DNA of 64,000 nucleotides from Zobellia russellii (GTDB lineage: Bacteria; Bacteroidota; Bacteroidia; Flavobacteriales; Flavobacteriaceae). A model generated the notes under the pieces. The model did not search any database. It was not told where the DNA came from and was given only the letters and a program-made list of their open reading frames with translations. The stretch spans positions 580,009 through 644,008 of the forward strand of contig NZ_JACSOI010000003.1 of NCBI RefSeq assembly GCF_018728565.1. The letters are read 5' to 3'. A program made the position numbers and the translations under genes. This document shows, piece after piece, positions 55,953 through 64,000 of this stretch; the first letter of the stretch is position 1, and every line of letters begins with the position of its first letter.

Positions 55953-56384
55953 TGAGTGTATATAAGCAAGGGCAATCCTAAAAAATGTATTTGACGCAGA
56001 AACTTTGTCTCAACCGATAAATGGTGGCTGATTTAGTTTTTTTTGATAAAATTGGATAATTTCTTTTCTACGGAACGAAGAATCGGTTTTTAGAATAAGT
56101 TTATTTTGTGGGTTTATACCTATAATAGAGAGTAGGGTTAGACTCCATAAAATTCAGTGTTGAGATGATGTTTTTACAGTGAATTTAACTTCAAAATTCA
56201 GTTGTATTTAGTTCTTTGAAAATAGCTTTTTTCCTACTTTATTTTTTAAGCAGAATAATTTTAAAAGCTTGCACTTTATCGAAAAATGTTTGGAGAGTAT
56301 CAGATATTTAATAGTTTAGCATCGTCTTATTGACGTTTATATAAACTTTTAATCAGGTATTATTTACCACAAAAATCATTTTTT
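55953..56384 (+). promoter_or_regulatory. Upstream region of hcp1 with a candidate promoter
   Basis: No gene is seen in this 432-base gap. At 56215-56218 TTTG is followed after 21 bases by TATTTTTT (56240-56247), one mismatch from TAnnTTTG. This would give hcp1 a 5' leader of about 130 bases. No clear terminator for the PKD gene was found. Confidence 0.35.
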
Positions 56385-56774
56385 ATGTCTTTTAAAGCTA
56401 AATTAAATTTAGGAGGAAAAGAGTACAACATCTTAAATTGTAACTACGATCTTTTTCAAGAAACAGATCCAACAGGTCGTCCGTCTTCTGTAACAAGAGG
56501 AGGTAAGATTACTGTTACTGTAGAGTCCAATGATGACACCGCTGGTGTTGAGTTAATGATGGATAACTTTGGTAAGAAGGATGGTTCTATAACGTATACA
56601 AAAAGAGATACGGATGCTACCCTAAAAGAAATCAAGTTTACTGAAGCCTATATGGTAAAGTACAGAGAGAATTTTGATGCTACTGGAACCAATCCTTTAA
56701 CGGAGACTTTTACTTTGTCTGCTAAGGAATTGAGTATTGGTGGTGGTCAGCACCAGAACGAATGGGTAATGTAA
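56385..56774 (+). CDS. hcp: T6SS tube protein Hcp/TssD, copy 1
   Basis: 129 residues, a compact beta-barrel of the Bacteroidota TssD type: MSFKAKLNLGGKEYNILNC, GGKITVTVES, YTKRDTDATLKEIKFTEAY and the C-terminal TFTLSAKELSIGGG. It forms the hexameric inner tube expelled by sheath contraction. It stands between long intergenic regions and has its own strong terminator, as expected for the most abundant T6SS protein. It is likely the main structural copy. Confidence 0.93.
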   Translation: MSFKAKLNLGGKEYNILNCNYDLFQETDPTGRPSSVTRGGKITVTVESNDDTAGVELMMDNFGKKDGSITYTKRDTDATLKEIKFTEAYMVKYRENFDATGTNPLTETFTLSAKELSIGGGQHQNEWVM

Positions 56775-56797
56775 TCCATTTTGCAATAATTTTTTTG

Positions 56798-56829
56798 AAA
56801 AGGAGGCAAGCAAACGCCTCCTTTTTTTT
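56798..56829 (+). terminator. hcp1 terminator
   Basis: Stem AAGGAGGC / GCCTCCTT with a loop of about 8 bases and an 8-base T-run, 24 bases after the hcp1 stop. The rest of the gap to tssB holds nothing further that I recognise. Confidence 0.9.
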
Positions 56830-57087
56830 ACTTTTCAAATGAATGCGCCAAGCTTTTACAATTGTATATTTTACTTTTTAGCTGATCAAAATGATTTCTA
56901 AATAGTAATAATGACCGTGTATGGCAACACGTTACCGGTTTGGTGTTCTAAAATGCTTTAGTTGTGTTTTTGTTGTAGATGATATATGAAGCGTAGTAAA
57001 GAAAAAACTTACTCAGGCTCATTCAGGTACTTTGTTTGCGTATAACATTTTTTTGAGTAAATTTAAAACTTAAAACAATATATAAAT

Positions 57088-57540
57088 ATGGCTATTGATA
57101 ACGTAGGTATTGGTGGTAATGAGGTAAAAGGTGACGCTAGTGAAGCCTTAAACAGCATTCCACAGAACAGGGCTTTAATTGCCGGTAAACTTACCCCTAA
57201 TGCACCAGTAAAGCCTGAAGTGGTGGAAGGTCTTAGAACTGTTGAAGATATTTTTGAGCATTACGAACCCGAATTAAAAATCCCGTTTGAGGATAAGAAC
57301 GGCGGTACCGTAAATGAAACTTTGAAGTTCAGAAATCTTGGTGATTTCGGTAAAAAAGGCATTATCAATAATAGTGTTTTCTTAAAAGAGCTTGAAATAG
57401 AGAGCGATCAATATAAAAAAATGATCAAGCAATTAAAGACCAATAAGATTTTAAAGGCCGCTTTGGAAGATCCTGACGCTAAAAAATCTTTGGTCGACAC
57501 CATAGATGCTTTAATCGCTGAAATTAAAAACGCTAAATAA
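57088..57540 (+). CDS. tssB: T6SS contractile sheath small subunit TssB
   Basis: 150 residues. LRTVEDIFEHYEPELKIPFE and LKFRNLGDFGKKGIINNSVF correspond to the conserved TssB blocks (FxDFxPxxIxxQVP-like position and the linker). TssB pairs with TssC in the contractile sheath. The tssC start follows after six bases, so the two are translated together. Confidence 0.92.
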   Translation: MAIDNVGIGGNEVKGDASEALNSIPQNRALIAGKLTPNAPVKPEVVEGLRTVEDIFEHYEPELKIPFEDKNGGTVNETLKFRNLGDFGKKGIINNSVFLKELEIESDQYKKMIKQLKTNKILKAALEDPDAKKSLVDTIDALIAEIKNAK

Positions 57541-57546
57541 TTCTAC

Positions 57547-58905
57547 ATGGCCGATACACAGAACAACCAAAAAGCCGCACAGTTAAGTGAAAAACCTTAT
57601 GCGGAACAGATAAAAGAAAAATCGGATGGACTTGTCAAATATGGCGGGTACGATCTTTTGGAATCTGCCATTGATGATGTACAGAATCTGAACCCCGATC
57701 GTAAGGCACGTCGGAAAATGTTCCTTACGGAAAACACCAAAAAACAAGAGCGTAACGATCTCTTGAAAAAATTGGAGCTTTGGTCAGAAACACTTAAATC
57801 TGGTGATGATATCATAGATTTAGTACAGGCAGCAGATGATAAAGCAGCTTTATCGCAGCAGGTACTAACAAAAAATTTAAAATCTGCTCTTGAGGAAACT
57901 CGTGAACTTGAAACTTCCTACCGTTCCGTAGCCTTGTTCTATAAGAATACAGATTTACCATCTTTAAAAAATGTTTCCATTATCAATGCGGAACTTGATC
58001 AATTAACGGATTTGGATAATACCCGTTTCTTTGATCATATAAGAGAAGAGTTGGTTTCTAAATATGATCGTTTGGATCTTCGTGAAAACTACTCTCTTAT
58101 GGTTCTTCCTGGGTATTTAGGCTCTAAATCTGTTGTGGATAAATGGGCAAAAGTAGCACACGACAATAAAGTTACCTTGGTGACCGATTTTGCACATCTA
58201 GATGAGCCAGACGATGTAATGGAAATGTTTGAAAGTGCCAATTTAGCTAGTGGAGATATGTATTTGTCTAACACTATCATGACCTGTAACTGGTTGGTAG
58301 GCCGTGGCAAACACGAAGAAGTAGGCGAAGAAGAAGACGTACATGTACCGCCTTCTGGAGCCCTTGCCGGTAAAATATATAAAACCTTAATGTCTCAGGT
58401 AACCGCAGGTAAAAAACACGGTGGTTTAAGTGAGGTAGATGGTGTAAGTTTTGATTTGAGAAAAAGTGAAATTGCCAATCTAGAGAACCTAGGTCTTGTA
58501 CCTATGGTTAATGAATATGGTAAGGTCATGGCCTTTTCTGCCAAGACACTCTTTAACGGAGATAACTTAGGCCTTCAAACCTATTCTGTAGTACGGGTGT
58601 TTGATTATGTCGCCAAAGTATTAATGGACTTTTTAAACCGTAGGGCTTTTGAAAACTTTAGCACAAAGACCCGTAATGAAATACAATCACAGATTGTGCG
58701 GTTTTTAGATGATATTACAGGGCCGGACAAACTAATTGAAAATTTTGAGATTAGAAGGTTTGAGCAAGACCCGAACCAAAAAGACCGTATTTATTTAGAT
58801 GTACGCCTAAAACCTTATTTCCCGGCTAAAAACTTTATGATCAAAATGGATGGTCAAAAAGGAGACGAAGGTACGGATTGGGATACAGAATACGCACAAC
58901 AGTAA
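57547..58905 (+). CDS. tssC: T6SS contractile sheath large subunit TssC
   Basis: 452 residues, somewhat shorter than proteobacterial TssC but of the Bacteroidota type. It has the C-terminal handle region RRAFENFSTKTRNEIQSQIV and FEIRRFEQDPNQKDRIYLDV followed by LKPYFPAKNFMIKM, as in sheath subunits. It lies directly after tssB. No truncation is apparent. Confidence 0.92.
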   Translation: MADTQNNQKAAQLSEKPYAEQIKEKSDGLVKYGGYDLLESAIDDVQNLNPDRKARRKMFLTENTKKQERNDLLKKLELWSETLKSGDDIIDLVQAADDKAALSQQVLTKNLKSALEETRELETSYRSVALFYKNTDLPSLKNVSIINAELDQLTDLDNTRFFDHIREELVSKYDRLDLRENYSLMVLPGYLGSKSVVDKWAKVAHDNKVTLVTDFAHLDEPDDVMEMFESANLASGDMYLSNTIMTCNWLVGRGKHEEVGEEEDVHVPPSGALAGKIYKTLMSQVTAGKKHGGLSEVDGVSFDLRKSEIANLENLGLVPMVNEYGKVMAFSAKTLFNGDNLGLQTYSVVRVFDYVAKVLMDFLNRRAFENFSTKTRNEIQSQIVRFLDDITGPDKLIENFEIRRFEQDPNQKDRIYLDVRLKPYFPAKNFMIKMDGQKGDEGTDWDTEYAQQ

Positions 58906-59044
58906 GACAGCTCTAAACGAAGTTGTATCTCCTAAGATCTTGTTATAGAGAATAATAAACAAAAACTTGGGTTTTGTAAAGGAGGCTTTTGCTTAAAAGT
59001 TAACTTGTAAACAGTAACCCACTACTTTAAAAACCTGAAAAATT

Positions 59045-59434
59045 ATGTCATTTTTAGCAAAGCTTACTGTTGATGGACAGATATATAATGTGCTTCATTG
59101 TATTTATAATTTTGAACAACCCATGGATGGTACGGGAAAACCTGCGGGAAAACCTTTGGGTGGGCAGATTTCTGTAACCATTGAGTCACAGGGTAAATAT
59201 GACCTTTTTCACTGGATGAAAGAGCCAGAGCAGACAAAAGATGGTTCCATTGTATTTTTTAAACGTGATGCCTTATCAAAGCTGCAAGAGGTAAAATTCT
59301 CTAAAGCGTATTGTGTTAGTCTTGAGGAAGAGTTTGATGCAAATGATGAAATGCCTATGCAAAAAAGGATAGTTATCTCAGCAAAAACAATTACCGTGGG
59401 AGATATGGTTTTTGAAAATAGTTGGGGGGAGTAG
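59045..59434 (+). CDS. T6SS tube protein Hcp/TssD, copy 2
   Basis: 129 residues with the TssD pattern: MSFLAKLTVDGQIYNVLHC, GGQISVTIES, FFKRDALSKLQEVKFSKAY, and RIVISAKTITVG. It is as long as copy 1 but clearly divergent. The next gene, a putative effector, begins four bases after its stop, with GGGGGAG at the end of hcp2 acting as its ribosome site. This points to a cargo-specific Hcp that carries or binds the downstream protein. Confidence 0.9.
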   Translation: MSFLAKLTVDGQIYNVLHCIYNFEQPMDGTGKPAGKPLGGQISVTIESQGKYDLFHWMKEPEQTKDGSIVFFKRDALSKLQEVKFSKAYCVSLEEEFDANDEMPMQKRIVISAKTITVGDMVFENSWGE

Positions 59435-59438
59435 AACT

Positions 59439-60485
59439 ATGGATGTCTTAACCCAAAAATCAAGACAGCAGAGGTTAAAGCGAGAATTTAACAAATCGCT
59501 AGGAAGCGTACGTCTTTCAAAAAGTAAAAAGCTGACTTTAGCCGATAAAAGTAAGATTAAAAAGGCGGCAGTTAAGAGCCTACAGCGTTATTTGACCGCA
59601 GAGTTAAAGAGGACGAATACAAAAACTTACGACTGGTATTTTACAGAAATGGAGAGTGACCGGATCCGAGCGGAAACCCCTCGTAGAAATAACCTTGGTT
59701 ATAATCGATATTATATAATTGATTATGTTAATATTCCAATTAATAGTAAAAACTCCTATTCTTCGTACTATACTCAAGAAAGGGTTAGGGAATTTAGTAT
59801 TTCTAGTAAGGAAATAAGAGATATCATATCGGGATCAGCAAAGCTCTTTGCACATATGATGAAGATAACCGTTAGTGAAAAGGAAGATGCAAAAATATAT
59901 GCAGCCTACGATAAGGTTGATGAAAAAACGATTATTACAGTTGTTCTCGGTTTTCCTGTGGCTGTCGTAGGGGCGGTAGAGGCGGTACCTCTTTTATATG
60001 CTGCTAGTCAATACTCGGTACCTGGTTTAGGAAAGGCGCTAACAATTAATTCAGGCAGGGTAGCTGCTGTTAATGGGGCTTCCAATTTTGGAGAGCAATA
60101 TGTTTCTACGGGTATTTCAAAAAATATGTGGGGTATGAATAATTTACGAAGATTGGATTTGTTTGACTTGGGTGTAACTACAGCATTTGGTGGTTTTGCC
60201 AGCACACCATTAAAATCAGAATTTGATTATACACTTGAAAAAAGTTTTAATACGAACGGTTTCAAGGAATTTTCAGAGAATATGGTTGTTAGTGGACTAA
60301 GTAATCAAGCTAGTAAATCATATGGTTCTGCAGTAGGTAAACCAATGTCCCAATTTGGAGGGGCTATAGGAGAAGTTTTTAGTATTGGAGGATTATTTAC
60401 CTTGAAAACGACTATATCTACTGGGAAGAAAAAGATTAAAGATGAAAATCAACCTCAAAATAAATATAAAAACCCCAAGAAATGA
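59439..60485 (+). CDS. Putative Hcp2-linked T6SS effector
   Basis: 348 residues from ATG 59439; an upstream TTG in the hcp2 end is unlikely because a good GGGGGAG ribosome site precedes this ATG. No signal peptide. The N-terminal 170 residues are basic (KSKKLTLADKSKIKKAAVKS). A hydrophobic Gly/Ala/Val stretch follows (about 175-200, VVLGFPVAVVGAVEAVPLLY), then a C-terminal part such as WGMNNLRRLDLFDLGVTTAF and MSQFGGAIGEVFSIGGLF. This looks like a toxin with membrane-inserting tendency, but no catalytic motif is seen. The immunity candidate overlaps its stop (ATGA). Confidence 0.65.
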   Translation: MDVLTQKSRQQRLKREFNKSLGSVRLSKSKKLTLADKSKIKKAAVKSLQRYLTAELKRTNTKTYDWYFTEMESDRIRAETPRRNNLGYNRYYIIDYVNIPINSKNSYSSYYTQERVREFSISSKEIRDIISGSAKLFAHMMKITVSEKEDAKIYAAYDKVDEKTIITVVLGFPVAVVGAVEAVPLLYAASQYSVPGLGKALTINSGRVAAVNGASNFGEQYVSTGISKNMWGMNNLRRLDLFDLGVTTAFGGFASTPLKSEFDYTLEKSFNTNGFKEFSENMVVSGLSNQASKSYGSAVGKPMSQFGGAIGEVFSIGGLFTLKTTISTGKKKIKDENQPQNKYKNPKK

Positions 60486-60868
60486 CGCTTACCAAGAGTC
60501 AAAAAGGTACACTTTTATTTGTAGGAATTTCTGCGGTAATTATAATTTGTATTACGCAATATATTAAAAGTAATGTAAAAAATAATTCGGAGTATGCTAT
60601 AGGTTATGTTTTTGATTCTATGAATGGCCCATCATCTGGTCCTGCAATTTATTATTATTATTATGTAGACGGTGAAAAATATGACAATAGTGATTATATA
60701 AATTCTGATTATAATGTTCGCGTTGGAGAATTTTATTGGGTAAAATATTCGTCAGAACACCCCAACTGGGCTGAAATACAACAAAACCTTCAAGTTATTG
60801 ATATAGATAAAATTAAAAAAGCGGGATTTTCTTTACCACAAAAGAAAAGAAATCAGTTTCAAGAATAA
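60482..60868 (+). CDS. Membrane-anchored small protein, putative immunity protein
   Basis: 128 residues: an N-terminal membrane helix (TLLFVGISAVIIICITQYI) and a small tyrosine-rich domain (AIYYYYYVDGEKYDNSDYI, then GEFYWVKYSSEHPNW) resembling DUF3592-like modules. Its ATG overlaps the stop of the putative effector by four bases, the usual toxin-immunity arrangement. A membrane-anchored protector fits an effector that acts at the membrane or in the periplasm. Role inferred from position. Confidence 0.6.
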   Translation: MTLTKSQKGTLLFVGISAVIIICITQYIKSNVKNNSEYAIGYVFDSMNGPSSGPAIYYYYYVDGEKYDNSDYINSDYNVRVGEFYWVKYSSEHPNWAEIQQNLQVIDIDKIKKAGFSLPQKKRNQFQE

Positions 60869-60880
60869 AATTTAGTTGAG

Positions 60881-61828
60881 ATGAAACAGAAAAATCTTAA
60901 GATATCTTTGTGGTTAATTTCATTATTTCTTTTTACATCGCTTTGTTCGTCTCAAAGGAACCTTGTCAGCCATAAAACAGAAGGAGGTCTAACGTTAATT
61001 CCTGGTACGAGAATATACCTTGAACCCCCTTCAGGGTTTCAACTATCAAAAGATTTTATTGGTCTTGAAAACGGTGATAATGAGATTATCCGCTTTTATG
61101 ATATGTATGGTACAGATTATTATGCTAATTCTAACAAGTATACCAAAAAAGCATATGAGAAAATAGGAGCAATTGTATATGACTTTGAAGAAACGATAAT
61201 TGATGATTACTATGGAAAAGTGCTCGTTACCAATAGTGACTATGCAAACCGAGCGGTTACCTTAGTTTTTGGCGATGCTTTTTTTTCTGTATTAGGGGTT
61301 GCTGTTACGAACAATACAAATAATACTGAAGTTAGTCATCTAATAAATTCATTTAAAAGCATAAAGTATGACAAAGACCGAGAAATAGGCTCGATGGAAG
61401 CTGCATTTTTTTCCGTTGATGTAGAAAAAAGTGGCTTCGAATTATTTTTTCAGGCTAATGAAATATTTCACTTTACTGAAAACGGCGAATACCCCAACGA
61501 CACAAGTTCTTCATATGTTATAAACCAAATACTCGTCGATCCCACTAACCCAAATTTGAAACTCGTAGTTGATAATATCATCAATTCCAGTATTGAGAAA
61601 GGGTTTAAAGTTACCAGCAGAAAACAGACTTCTAAAAATAAAATCAATGGTTATGATTGTTTTCAGGAAATGGTCTATGGCGAATCCGAAGGAGTGAAAA
61701 CCCAGACTGTCTTTACGGCAATCAATAATGGGAGAAGAGCGGTTGTTATAATGGGAAGTGCCAAAGAAAACTTCAAAGAAAATATAGAAAAGTTTAATGA
61801 AATAACTTCTTCGCTAAAATTCAACTAA
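60881..61828 (+). CDS. Exported protein with two tandem PsbP/DcrB-like halves
   Basis: 315 residues with a signal peptide cleaved near SLCSSQ. Two halves of similar plan follow: the first starts IYLEPPSGFQLSKDF and ends LINSFKSIKYD; the second runs to FNEITSSLKFN. Each resembles the PsbP/DcrB-like fold, in which a protein of unknown periplasmic role handles a surface epitope. It lies 12 bases after the immunity-like gene, so it is likely cotranscribed with the hcp2 module. It could be an additional periplasmic immunity or accessory protein. Confidence 0.6.
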   Translation: MKQKNLKISLWLISLFLFTSLCSSQRNLVSHKTEGGLTLIPGTRIYLEPPSGFQLSKDFIGLENGDNEIIRFYDMYGTDYYANSNKYTKKAYEKIGAIVYDFEETIIDDYYGKVLVTNSDYANRAVTLVFGDAFFSVLGVAVTNNTNNTEVSHLINSFKSIKYDKDREIGSMEAAFFSVDVEKSGFELFFQANEIFHFTENGEYPNDTSSSYVINQILVDPTNPNLKLVVDNIINSSIEKGFKVTSRKQTSKNKINGYDCFQEMVYGESEGVKTQTVFTAINNGRRAVVIMGSAKENFKENIEKFNEITSSLKFN

Positions 61829-62343
61829 TTTTATTTTAGAGTGTAAGGTTGGATTAATTATCCATTTTAATTAGTTGCCATTGAGTTACGGTTTTCTGTT
61901 TTACATTGTTTTAATATGGTTCATTCCTAAAATATCACCTTATTATAATTTTTAAGGTCAAAGATCTTGATAGTTTAGTTAAGACTTATTTTCAAATATA
62001 GGTGATGGTTACCAACATAATAAAACATAATTGCCTCACGCAAAACTTATGGATATATACCTATAATTAAAGAAGTCTTAGAAAATACTTGAAGGGATGG
62101 TTGTATTAGATTACGCAACAGGTTAACCCTTCGTATTCAGTATGGATTATTGGGTGAAAAGAGTGTATTGTAATTGTTTCTTTTGGTATCATTCCTCTTG
62201 TATATTAGGTTTACAGTACCTAAACCCCTTAAATCCCTCTCTTAATCGATTATTTGGATAGTTGTCCAGTTAATTAGTATTTTTGTGTTTTTCATTCTCG
62301 TGTAAGACACTAAATTATTCATTGAAAGAAATTACACCTACTT
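61829..62343 (+). other. 515-base gap before the right TraN-like gene
   Basis: No gene supported. Contains the promoter at 62253-62285. A 39-codon frame near 62141 has unnatural composition (many Cys and Trp) and was not accepted. Confidence 0.5.
62253..62285 (+). promoter_or_regulatory. Promoter of the TraN/TraO-like pair
   Basis: TTTG (62253-62256), a 21-base spacer, and TATTTTTG (62278-62285), a full match to the Bacteroidota consensus. Expected start near 62290, giving a leader of about 55 bases before the ATG. The -7 box lies in AGTATTTTTGTGTT, also found upstream of the left TraN-like gene. Confidence 0.65.
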
Positions 62344-63357
62344 ATGAAGTCGTTCCCTATAAAACTTATTTTTTTTCTGGGTAGCCTGTTATTTTCGAGT
62401 CATATCCTTTGGTCGCAGACCCCAATTTCTGTAAAAACCAATGATTTTGTAACTACAACTATATTTTTTCCATCTACTATTAAAAAAGTAGTTGAGCCTG
62501 CGGCAAATTTTAGTTTTAGCTATGAAAGTGGTTCTAACATTGGATTGCTGAAAGGTAGGAAGGGTAGGGCAAGCAATCTTTTGGTTATTACCGAACAAGG
62601 TTATATCTACTCGTTTGCATTGAGTTATGCAGAGGAAGTTCCGGAATTCAGTTTTATTCTAACAACAGATCAAGCAATCAGTAAAACCATGTCAGGTAAT
62701 GGCGAGAGCTCTAAGAGGCCTGAAATTGTTGAACAACCTTCTGGTAATGACAGTCAAGAAACTGTGGAAACCAACGAAATTCCTATTGAAAATGTCACAG
62801 CAAACAATCAACCAAAAAATAAGTTAAGCGAAGCACTAACTACGAATATTTCAGAAAGACAAAAAGATACGATTGTTCAAGAACCGGTGTACATGAGTAA
62901 TGATGATACGGAAGAAAAAGATTTGTATGATGTAGATCGTGAAGAGTACTATCGCATTTTTTGTGAAAATAATTATCTGCAGAAAACCGTATTTAAACGG
63001 AGTTTTAGACAAAACAAAAAAATTGCTGTTCGGCTCAATAATATCTTGGTGGATCGGAACGAGAAGTATTTTGTGGTGCAAATAGAGAATAACTCAAAAA
63101 GGAAATATGATATCGCGGGACTCAGCTTTTTTAAAAAAGCAAAAGTGGGGCAACTTGAAAAAATCATGAACCCCCTATACACTTTTAATCTTCAAGAAAG
63201 TATAGATCCAGAAGGCATAAATGAGGTTGTTTATGTGTTTAAAAATTTTAATATTAGTGCCAAGGAAAAAATTTCTGTAGTTTTAGCTGATGCAAATAGT
63301 GACAACTTGGTGATACTGCCACTCGATTATTTATTAATTAATTCTCCCTCGAATTGA
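62344..63357 (+). CDS. TraN-like (DUF4138/VirB9-like) exported protein, right copy
   Basis: 337 residues with a signal peptide (cleavage near LWSQ). The N-terminal domain (about 25-105) has VTTTIFFPSTIKKVVEPAAN; a polar linker follows (about 115-195), and the C-terminal domain carries EEYYRIFCENNYLQKTVFKR and YTFNLQESIDPEG. It shares these blocks with 35775-36770 and with TraN of Bacteroides conjugative transposons, a VirB9-like outer-membrane-associated part. Unlike the left copy it is coupled to a TraO-like gene. No relaxase, TraG or other conjugation gene is in view. Confidence 0.78.
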   Translation: MKSFPIKLIFFLGSLLFSSHILWSQTPISVKTNDFVTTTIFFPSTIKKVVEPAANFSFSYESGSNIGLLKGRKGRASNLLVITEQGYIYSFALSYAEEVPEFSFILTTDQAISKTMSGNGESSKRPEIVEQPSGNDSQETVETNEIPIENVTANNQPKNKLSEALTTNISERQKDTIVQEPVYMSNDDTEEKDLYDVDREEYYRIFCENNYLQKTVFKRSFRQNKKIAVRLNNILVDRNEKYFVVQIENNSKRKYDIAGLSFFKKAKVGQLEKIMNPLYTFNLQESIDPEGINEVVYVFKNFNISAKEKISVVLADANSDNLVILPLDYLLINSPSN

Positions 63358-63890
63358 AACATATCACAATTATATTTTCATTTCTATGTTTTCCAATACT
63401 AGCTTTTTCTCAAACTTATTCCAATACTTTCTCGGTATCTGGGGGGCTATTTGGTGATGGTTATGGAGGAGAGATAACGTATAATACCAACTTAAGTGAA
63501 ACAACCCATACTCAAATAGCTTTGAACGGTACGTATGCTAACTATAAAAGTGGAGCCGTACGTATTCCGTATATGAGCGTAACAGCCAGTTATTCCTATT
63601 TTATAACGGTTTATAGTAGAAACAGGAAAATGCAGTCACTTTCTTTGGGAGGAGGAGCCTTGGCAGGATATGAGTCAGTTAACAACGGAAACTTGCAGTT
63701 AAGCAATATCGTATCCGTTGATGGGGAGAGCAAGTTTATATACGGCGGTGTAGTTACGGCAGATTTGGACATTATACTTACGGAACATCTTTCGTTATTG
63801 ATAAAGACCTCTGAGTTCTATCACGTTAATAGTGATTTCGGTAATCTTACGAACTATAGCGGTTTGGGTATCCGTTACTATTTTAACTGA
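63354..63890 (+). CDS. TraO-like small outer-membrane beta-barrel protein
   Basis: 178 residues with a signal peptide ending AFSQ and alternating amphipathic strands, each ending in aromatic residues (THTQIALNGTYANY, YMSVTASYSYFITVYS, GLGIRYYFN at the C-terminus). Size, a C-terminal aromatic signature and the position directly after traN resemble conjugative transposon TraO. Start is TTG at 63354, overlapping the TraN-like stop by four bases (TTGA), with no nearby ATG, which shows translational coupling. It likely sits in the outer membrane with the TraN-like protein. Confidence 0.7.
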   Translation: MKHITIIFSFLCFPILAFSQTYSNTFSVSGGLFGDGYGGEITYNTNLSETTHTQIALNGTYANYKSGAVRIPYMSVTASYSYFITVYSRNRKMQSLSLGGGALAGYESVNNGNLQLSNIVSVDGESKFIYGGVVTADLDIILTEHLSLLIKTSEFYHVNSDFGNLTNYSGLGIRYYFN

Positions 63891-64000
63891 TTTATAGCGG
63901 TATGGACTTAGATTGTATTTTCGTCTTATCCAAGAAAGGATACGTTTCATCGTTGTTCATTATCAAAAAAGTTCCTTGGTTATGCACGGTTGGAACGGAT

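Noticed and set aside
62141..62260. 39-codon ORF in the gap before the right TraN-like gene
   Set aside because: Unusual composition with several Cys, Trp and Asn, and no ribosome site; it also overlaps the promoter.

Overview
The window comes from a Bacteroidota genome, most likely a marine member of the Flavobacteriaceae. The evidence is AT-rich intergenic DNA, few Shine-Dalgarno sites, promoter matches of the TTTG / TAnnTTTG type, and Bacteroidota-specific families: TssN and TssO of the subtype iii type VI secretion system (T6SS), TraN/TraO-like proteins, a GldL-like membrane protein and the pabB-tilS-dsbD block. The genus is not decided by what I can see. No rRNA, tRNA, CRISPR array or replication origin was recognised.

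Left part (1-19.3 kb): housekeeping genes. These are the 3' end of dihydrolipoyl dehydrogenase, a CDGSH iron-sulfur protein, a YghZ-type aldo/keto reductase, a membrane acyltransferase-like protein, an FMN reductase, pabB-tilS-dsbD, a lipoprotein zinc peptidase, a penicillin-acylase-family hydrolase, a ComM/YifB ATPase, two tiny minus-strand membrane proteins, a GldL-like membrane protein, a small zinc-finger nuclease-like protein, and the 5-oxoprolinase operon pxpABC.

Middle part (19.3-35.5 kb): branched-chain amino acid synthesis. ilvD-ilvB-(O-methyltransferase)-ilvN-ilvC-ilvA run rightward. They are preceded by an unannotated 18-residue leader peptide in which 8 of 9 consecutive codons are Val, Ile or Leu, followed by an intrinsic terminator; this is a textbook attenuator layout. 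A GapN-like aldehyde dehydrogenase and an MFS exporter follow. leuC-leuD-leuA-leuB are convergent on the minus strand.

Right part (35.5-64 kb): a subtype iii T6SS island. The minus-strand operon NlpC/P60 lipoprotein-tssG-tssN-tssK-tssO-tssH-tssE-tssF leads into vgrG, a candidate adaptor, a PAAR-like (DUF4280) carrier fused to a PoNe-type DNase, its PoNi immunity protein and a second small putative immunity gene. Beyond these lies a REP/RAYT transposase unit between 95-bp direct repeats, enclosing an orphan toxin tip and its DUF4274 putative immunity gene. On the plus strand, a PKD-domain membrane protein diverges from the operon and is followed by hcp1 with its own terminator, tssB, tssC, hcp2 and an hcp2-linked putative effector with a putative membrane immunity protein. 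The island is bracketed by two paralogues of the conjugation protein TraN; the right-hand one is coupled to a TraO-like outer-membrane protein. No TssJ, TssL, TssM, TssA, TssQ or TssR was recognised. The most interesting hypothesis is that TraN/TraO-like proteins supply or support the outer-envelope part of this machine.
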